Positions 32,675 through 36,609 of a stretch of 36,609 nucleotides of DNA are shown here, in pieces. The stretch covers positions 1 through 36,609 of the forward strand of contig URAL01000012.1 of assembly GCA_900545805.1 (NCBI GenBank), read 5' to 3'. The notes beneath the pieces are model-generated. The model did not search any database and was not told where the DNA came from. It saw only the letters and a list, made by a program, of their open reading frames with translations. The stretch comes from an uncultured Eubacteriales bacterium (GTDB lineage: Bacteria; Bacillota; Clostridia; Oscillospirales; Oscillospiraceae). Every line of letters starts with the position of its first letter. Position 1 is the first letter of the stretch. Made by a program: the position numbers and the translations under genes.

Positions 32675-32832
32675 GTCAGATAAATAACAAAAATTATTCA
32701 TTTGATTCTTCTTTCCATCTCTCTTTTCTTTGCTTGTTACCGATATTGCGGAGCTCCTCAATCCGCAGTATACTGCAACAAAAAACCACAAAAAATCCGC
32801 TGCCGTTCTCCTGTTGGGCAGCGGATTTTTTC
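32675..32832 (+). ncRNA. Candidate small RNA of about 155 nt
   Basis: A promoter-like sequence and a rho-independent terminator bracket a non-coding stretch. From 5' to 3': an A/T-rich start; a long pyrimidine tract (about 32706-32745, with repeated TTCTTTCC- and CTCTC-like motifs that could pair with GGAGG-type sites); a hairpin ATTGCGGA / TCCGCAGT (about 32745-32771); an A-rich linker; and the terminator. There is no ribosome site before any of its short frames. No known RNA family recognised. Confidence 0.4.
32791..32831. terminator. Bidirectional terminator in the accessory island
   Basis: Perfect 14-bp stem AAAAATCCGCTGCC / GGCAGCGGATTTTT with a 12-base loop. It can end the candidate RNA on the plus strand and the phage-type pseudogene on the minus strand. 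Confidence 0.92.
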
Positions 32833-32833
32833 A

Positions 32834-32984
32834 TTAGTCTGCGATGTACATGTTTTCGGCTTTGTCCGGCGCGGCCTGAAGTGTTTCGGTCACCTGCCGA
32901 GTGTCGGCGTTTTGCTCGATAAGCTCCAGAGCCGTGTCGACCGCGCCGCACAAAAACGGCGTACATCTTTTCGTATTCAGCCAT
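32834..32984 (-). pseudogene. Frameshifted small phage-type gene (MAEYEKMY...)
   Basis: Starts ATG 32984 (MAEYEKMYAV). After a T5 run (A5 at 32952-32956) the sense continues in the next frame as GAVDTALELIEQ, then QVTETLQAAPDKAENMYIAD, and stop at 32834. Removing one T gives one protein of about 49 residues of a small coiled-coil type often seen in clostridial phages and mobile elements (M.EYEKMYH.L..A...ALE). It is either a pseudogene or a homopolymer sequencing error. The bidirectional terminator follows directly. Confidence 0.6.
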
Positions 32985-33067
32985 TTTCCCGCCATCCATA
33001 TATGTTTTCACCACAGCACATCGGGAGCTTTTCCCCCCTCCCCCGGCGGCCGGGTGAAAAACAAAAA

Positions 33068-33124
33068 CGCCGTGCAGGACAGAGCCTACACAGCGTAAGA
33101 AACTGTGTCTTATGCAACACGGCG
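33068..33124 (-). other. Structured, terminator-like hairpin in the accessory island
   Basis: Outer stem CGCCGTG / CACGGCG and inner stem ACACAG / CTGTGT with internal loops. On the minus strand it ends in TTTTTGTTTTT. Nearby 33180-33250 holds two more small dyads (CGGCC...GGCCG, AGGTG...CACCT). Apart from the pseudogene and the candidate RNA, the 760 bases between sigG and 33355 show no gene. Confidence 0.45.
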
Positions 33125-33354
33125 CAGACGCATGACAGCAAAGCCGTGCTTGCAAGAAGCGCGGGGATGTCGTATAATACGTGTGCGGTGCGGCCGTAGG
33201 GCCGTTGCGTAGGTGGTCTTAGCACCTGCGTAGGCATTCGGGCGTTGCCGCGCCTGGATGCTGCCGCATTTTTGCTTTTCAAGTAGATTATAGCAAGGTT
33301 TCGCTTTGGCTGCAATAGGCTGACCAAAAAATGTCCGCCGCGGAGGTAAATAGG

Positions 33355-33606
33355 ATGAAGGAAATGGACTGCGTTGAGGTCATAGTTGAGAAGGAAGAGT
33401 ACGCGGAGGAAGGCGTACACAAGGGGATGCAGGGCTGGATATGCTACGATGTATTCTGTGACGGCACATGGCTCGTGAACTTCCCGCAATGCGGCGAAAA
33501 GGACGATATCGCAACGCTTAGCGTAAGGGAAGAAGATATGAAGCTTGTTCCGGTAATGAACGCTATTTTAAACGAACAGATAAAAGCCAAGTTCGACGAT
33601 GAGTGA
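33355..33606 (+). CDS. Putative immunity protein, upstream orphan copy
   Basis: 83 residues. Residues 1-62 differ from the copy at 34357 at one position only (Cys46 for Tyr46); the C-terminus then diverges and is shorter. Core motif: EGVHKGMQGWICYD...GTWLVNFPQ.GEKDDIATL, which suggests a small beta-barrel like the DUF4926-type group. The ribosome site GGAGG and the bases before the ATG (GGAGGTAAATAG) are also copied. In the toxin reading frame those bases encode GGK-stop, the end of the toxin, so this copy seems to have lost its own toxin gene. No toxin gene precedes it now. Confidence 0.75.
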   Translation: MKEMDCVEVIVEKEEYAEEGVHKGMQGWICYDVFCDGTWLVNFPQCGEKDDIATLSVREEDMKLVPVMNAILNEQIKAKFDDE

Positions 33607-33717
33607 AGGGCGAAAAAGCAGTGGCTTAGTCTCGGCTTTTGCTATATATACGTTGGATGCTGCTGCAAGAGTTGATTAAATTATAACTGAAGATTTTTTT
33701 AAGTGAAAAAATTTTAG

Positions 33718-33735
33718 TTGTACGAAAACGTACAA
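33718..33735. other. Perfect palindromic hairpin before the toxin-like gene
   Basis: TTGTACG-AAAA-CGTACAA followed by GTTTT: a weak terminator for the first immunity copy or an operator for the toxin gene. A second small hairpin GAAGGA-GTATT-TCCTTC lies at 33763-33779. The gap 33607-33803 is A/T-rich and otherwise empty. Confidence 0.5.
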
Positions 33736-33803
33736 GTTTTGCGGTGTTTTTCCCTATGGGTAGAAGGAGTATTTCCTTCGTGCTCGTAAGAAAGGAGAAA
33801 TAC

Positions 33804-34355
33804 ATGTATTATAAAAAGTGCTTTGGCAGAGTGCTTGTGCAGAAATCCATCGGTGATCCCGTATGGGTAGAGTGGATCCATCATTCCGAGGGAATACGGC
33901 ATTGCGCGACATGTCTGAAGCTGGACAAATGCTGGTTTGAATACGGAAATGTACCGGAAAACCCACATCATCCGCACTGTCATTGTGAGCTGCGTCCGCT
34001 TGACTATTCGCTTGTCCGGGCTGCGGCATGTGCACAGAGTGACTACAGCAAGTTCGATCCGTATCTATTTGATCTTAAAAACGACTATAAGCATGGTAAA
34101 AACCGGGCGTTTGAAAGTTGGGGCTACTCCATTCAAGATTCTCGCTGGCTTAAAGCCGAATTCGAAAAACAGGCTTTAGAGAAATATTTGGATGACGATT
34201 ATACGTTGGGCAAACTAAACGGTCAAGGGCAAAGAATTACGATCAGAGTCGAGATCCCACGAAAAGATAAGGTAGGAGAAGTGTCTTTTCAAACAGGATG
34301 GATGGTCGAGCCGAGAGGCAGAATAAGACTGACTACACCGTATGGAGGTAAATAG
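33804..34355 (+). CDS. Putative phage-derived polymorphic toxin (Cys/His module + DUF6883-like domain)
   Basis: 183 residues in two parts. Residues 19-68 hold WVEWIHHSEG, then HCATC (33-37) and HHPHCHC (55-61), a probable zinc-binding knuckle resembling the C-terminal end of phage head-morphogenesis/MuF proteins. Residues about 84-183 (FDLKNDYKHGKNRAFESWGY ... GQRITIRVE ... GWMVEPRGRIRL.TPYGGK) resemble DUF6883-like domains known as C-terminal toxin modules. No signal peptide. ATG 33804 follows AAAGGAGA. A/T-rich composition unlike its neighbours suggests transfer. The immunity-like gene begins two bases after the stop. Toxicity is inferred from domain likeness and context only. Confidence 0.55.
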   Translation: MYYKKCFGRVLVQKSIGDPVWVEWIHHSEGIRHCATCLKLDKCWFEYGNVPENPHHPHCHCELRPLDYSLVRAAACAQSDYSKFDPYLFDLKNDYKHGKNRAFESWGYSIQDSRWLKAEFEKQALEKYLDDDYTLGKLNGQGQRITIRVEIPRKDKVGEVSFQTGWMVEPRGRIRLTTPYGGK

Positions 34356-34356
34356 A

Positions 34357-34647
34357 ATGAAGGAAATGGACTGCGTTGAGGTCATAGTTGAGAAGGAAGA
34401 GTACGCGGAGGAAGGCGTACACAAGGGAATGCAGGGCTGGATATGCTATGATGTGTTCTGCGACGGAACCTGGCTCGTGAACTTCCCGCAATATGGCGAA
34501 AAGGATGACATTGCAACGCTGAGCGTAAGGGAAGAGGATATGGTCTTATTGCCGGACGGAATGGATGCAAGGATAAACGAACAGATAAAAGCCAAATTCG
34601 ACGCGGCGGGAGAGATGGAGGAGGATCTGGACGAATATAAGCTGTGA
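34357..34647 (+). CDS. Putative cognate immunity protein
   Basis: 96 residues. Starts two bases after the toxin stop, with its GGAGG inside the toxin end, so the two are translationally coupled. Acidic, cytoplasmic, no signal. Same core as the copy at 33355, but with an acidic C-terminal tail (EMEEDLDEYKL) that the other lacks and a LLPDGMDARINEQ segment. The name rests on position and on the duplicated-immunity pattern; a structural or regulatory role cannot be excluded. Confidence 0.65.
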   Translation: MKEMDCVEVIVEKEEYAEEGVHKGMQGWICYDVFCDGTWLVNFPQYGEKDDIATLSVREEDMVLLPDGMDARINEQIKAKFDAAGEMEEDLDEYKL

Positions 34648-34655
34648 ATGAGTAA

Positions 34656-34697
34656 AAAAACGCAAAGACCGGAACACAGCCTCGGCCTTTGCGTTTT
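34656..34697 (+). terminator. Terminator of the toxin-immunity unit
   Basis: Stem AAAACGCAAAG / CTTTGCGTTTT with inner CCG/CGG pairs and T5. The T run overlaps the end of family 1 repeat copy d. A weakened relative of this terminator follows the first immunity copy (33607-33650). Confidence 0.85.
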
Positions 34698-34882
34698 TCA
34701 GTAGCGCACTTACATTGCACCGATACATATATTGCAGTGTCACGATCGGAAACTACGGATAAAACCGCTGCAAATCTGCACCGCACTTGCGAGAAGCGAC
34801 AGCTTTATGGTTTTGACGGTACTCTCGACACCGGGCACCGGCAATTACCGTATCGGTAGGTGCGTCAATGCGCCTCTAAAAA
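34693..34882. repeat. Intergenic repeat family 1, copy d (two inverted arms)
   Basis: 190 bases. The left arm starts TTTTTCAGTAGCGCACTTAC; the right arm, read inward from 34882, starts TTTTTAGAGGCGCATTGACG. Both arms continue with ACCGATAC, a CACGATCGG or TGCCCGGTGTCG block, and AAAACC. It joins the immunity terminator on one side and ends one base before the stop codon of the DUF2804 gene on the other. Confidence 0.85.
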
Positions 34883-34883
34883 C

Positions 34884-35912
34884 TCACCATTTGTTTGAGA
34901 CTTTCTCGGCAAAGCCGGGGAAGTCTTTTATTTCGATGACCCTGCCGTCGTCGAGGATCGCTTTGCCGGTAAACAGGCCGAACACCTGATGCTGATTGCT
35001 TTTTATAAGGCCGACGTCCGTGCAGGACGCGCGGTCTAGCACGGGGCGGAAGTCCATCTCGAACCTGCCGTCGTCTGAGGTGAAGGTCCAGGGCTCCATG
35101 AAGGCCTTCTCATTGCCGGGAATGTTGAATTTGACTTGGCTGAGCTTGTGGGCTTTGCCGTTGTAAAAAAGCATGTTCTCGCTGGCGGCGGAGGTGTTGC
35201 CGAAGCCGTAGCCGATGTTCCAGCCGAAGGGCACGCCGTCGACCGCGCCGGAGGCCGAGCCCCAGTACCATGTGTTTTTGTACGTCCACACGCCGCGTCC
35301 CCAGTCGAGCACCGCAAAGCTGTCGGCAGGGTCAAATACATATGTGTGTCCGTCGTAGGTCACCTCGCCGCGGGCGCGAAGGCAGTTTATTTTCTGGTTG
35401 TAGTAAAAATGCCCGGGCTTGTCAAACGGCGTTGCGATGACCATGCTCTCCTCAGGCTCGTCAAACAGCTCTACCCTGGCGTACAGCGAGCCTGCCGGGC
35501 CGAAGCGCTTCATCTGCGCGATAAGCGTGCGCACGCCCGAGCCGTCATTTTTGAAATAGATGCTGTAGCTTTTGCCGATGGCGGTAGTGTCGCCTGCTTT
35601 GCTCGTTTCGGGAAGCTTGCGCTTGCCCAGCGGCATGAAGCACATGGGGCTCTTTGTTATCTCCCAGCCCTCCTCGAAGTTGAGCAGGCTTATCGAGTCA
35701 AGGCCCATGTAGCCGTTATCGTCGATGGTGAGCGCAAGGGCGAAGCGGCCATTGTTGATGAGGTAGTAGTCCCATTCCTTTATGCGCAGGGGGCTTGCCT
35801 TGATGTTTGCACGGCGGTAGACCGGCAGCAGCTTTTTGGCGTAGCCGGGCTCTGTGAGCTCGCCCCGGGCATTGAGCAGGGGTATCTCGCGTGTTATCTC
35901 GTGCTGATCCAT
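34884..35912 (-). CDS. DUF2804 family protein
   Basis: 342 residues from ATG 35912 (AAGGAGAT upstream, inside the end of the preceding gene). Typical of DUF2804: EIPLLNARGELTEPGYAK at the start, KEWDYYLI in the middle, the DWGRGVWTYKNTWYWGSASG block, PFGWNIGYGFG, and FRPVLDR near the end. Lipocalin-like/AttH-related beta fold by family; function not established. Starts two bases after the helicase-loader stop, so the two are coupled. Confidence 0.88.
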   Translation of the reverse strand: MDQHEITREIPLLNARGELTEPGYAKKLLPVYRRANIKASPLRIKEWDYYLINNGRFALALTIDDNGYMGLDSISLLNFEEGWEITKSPMCFMPLGKRKLPETSKAGDTTAIGKSYSIYFKNDGSGVRTLIAQMKRFGPAGSLYARVELFDEPEESMVIATPFDKPGHFYYNQKINCLRARGEVTYDGHTYVFDPADSFAVLDWGRGVWTYKNTWYWGSASGAVDGVPFGWNIGYGFGNTSAASENMLFYNGKAHKLSQVKFNIPGNEKAFMEPWTFTSDDGRFEMDFRPVLDRASCTDVGLIKSNQHQVFGLFTGKAILDDGRVIEIKDFPGFAEKVSNKW

Positions 35913-35914
35913 TC

Positions 35915-36609
35915 CTACATCTCCTTTTTCATCATTCGTATATCCGTTCCGGCAAACGGGAGCTTGAGAAACTCGCCGTCGATCCTCGAGCAAATCTGCG
36001 GAGTGTAGCGGCGCGCAAGCTCCGCGTCGGTGAGGTTCGTGCTGATGATGGTCTTTTTGCCCTCTACAAGGCGCGTATTTATAAGCGTGTACAGCGCCGA
36101 GATGCTTATCTGCGTGAGCATCTCCGTGCCGAGATCGTCAAGGATCATCAGCTCACATTCGAGCATACGCTCAACGCGTGTAGCCGCTTTTTCGGCCGTC
36201 TCCGCGTCGCGTGCGAATTTTTTGAGCTCAAAGGCCTCAAGCGCACTCGCCGCCGTGTCATAGCACACCGAATGGCCGTTTTGCGCGACGACGCGCGCTA
36301 TGCAGGCCGACAGAAAGGTCTTGCCGAGACCCGTGCCGCCCTGAAACAGGAGATTCATCGAACGCTCGGAGAAGCTTGCGGCGTACTCCCGGCAGGTATC
36401 GAAAACAATGCTCATTGCCTCTCTCGCTTCGCCGTAAAGGCTGAGATCAAAGCTCTCAAAGCGCTCGTCGTTATTTTTCAAAAGTGTGCTCAGCTCCGAG
36501 GTGAGCTGCCTGTTATACTCCTGCGTAAGGCAGGAGCACATCGCGCTGCCGATAAAGCCCGTGTCCTTGCATTTCGGACAGGAATAGATATCCTCAAGAT
36601 AGTCCGCAG
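35915..36609 (-). CDS. DnaC/DnaI-like helicase loader ATPase (5' end outside window)
   Basis: The frame runs off the window; 231 codons are visible. It begins with a zinc-binding module, CPKCKDTGFIG...CSC, just before the ATPase domain. Walker A is GGTGLGKT, Walker B LMILDDLG, sensor 1 ISTN, and SRIDGEF carries the arginine-finger region (SRI.G). This order is that of the DnaI/DnaC helicase loader of Firmicutes, which loads the replicative helicase; phage and transposon IstB-type relatives are less likely given the chromosomal neighbour DUF2804. The internal ATG 36541 is not the start. Confidence 0.9.
   Translation of the reverse strand, partial: ADYLEDIYSCPKCKDTGFIGSAMCSCLTQEYNRQLTSELSTLLKNNDERFESFDLSLYGEAREAMSIVFDTCREYAASFSERSMNLLFQGGTGLGKTFLSACIARVVAQNGHSVCYDTAASALEAFELKKFARDAETAEKAATRVERMLECELMILDDLGTEMLTQISISALYTLINTRLVEGKKTIISTNLTDAELARRYTPQICSRIDGEFLKLPFAGTDIRMMKKEM

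Noticed and set aside
33000..33330. Open frames in the structured part of the accessory island
   Set aside because: They lack ribosome sites, overlap several hairpins and show no recognisable protein sequence.
32592..34700. A complete prophage
   Set aside because: No integrase, portal, tail or lysis gene is visible; only a small pseudogene and the toxin-like cassette suggest phage origin.

Overview
The window looks like chromosomal DNA of an anaerobic, spore-forming member of the Clostridia (Oscillospirales-like by feel, not provable here). Reasons: fairly GC-rich genes with AGGAGG-type ribosome sites, a bacterial V-type ATPase operon, and several sporulation genes (spoVAD-spoVAE, dpaA-dpaB, spmA-spmB, sigG).

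Layout. 1-4.7 kb: end of nth (endonuclease III), a YkvI-type membrane protein, a secreted S-layer-homology protein on the minus strand and proC. 4.9-6.5 kb: fucO and a small unknown gene. 6.65-7.4 kb: a five-gene tRNA operon (Gly, Arg, His, Gln, Lys) with a consensus promoter, a terminator and a second copy of the tRNA-Lys 3' end. 7.5-11.6 kb: an E2-like acyltransferase, spoVAD-spoVAE without spoVAC, a hairpin-rich repeat, a lipoprotein and a nitrilase. 11.6-12.3 kb: a decayed IS30-type transposase and the ATPase promoter region. 12.3-20.9 kb: nine-gene V-ATPase operon with the Na+ ligands conserved in its rotor subunit. 20.9-25.2 kb, minus strand: galE, a DUF1846 gene, dipicolinate synthase dpaA-dpaB. 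25.3-27.2 kb: thyA, dihydrofolate reductase, lipoprotein. 27.3-29.0 kb, minus strand: a PrsA/SurA-like lipoprotein and a phosphodiesterase. 29.1-30.5 kb: three tiny overlapping genes of unknown function and an AbrB-family regulator. 30.7-32.6 kb: spmA-spmB-sigG. 32.6-34.7 kb: an accessory island with a candidate small RNA, a frameshifted phage-type gene, and a toxin-like gene flanked by two nearly identical copies of a small putative immunity gene. 34.9 kb to the end, minus strand: a DUF2804 gene and the DnaC/DnaI-like helicase loader, cut by the window edge.

Several genes share one job: dpaA-dpaB make dipicolinic acid, SpoVAD helps load it into the spore, SpmA-SpmB act in core dehydration, and SigG drives late forespore genes. 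Candidate SigF-, SigG- and SigK-type promoters lie where this scheme would need them.

The most unusual signals are (i) the toxin/duplicated-immunity island, (ii) two families of inverted-repeat intergenic elements that abut stop codons, one supplying the last codons of dpaB, (iii) a 10-bp hairpin around the sigG ribosome site and start codon, overlapped by a possible SigF promoter, (iv) an orphan promoter-to-terminator unit of about 155 nt after sigG, and (v) the duplicated tRNA-Lys end.
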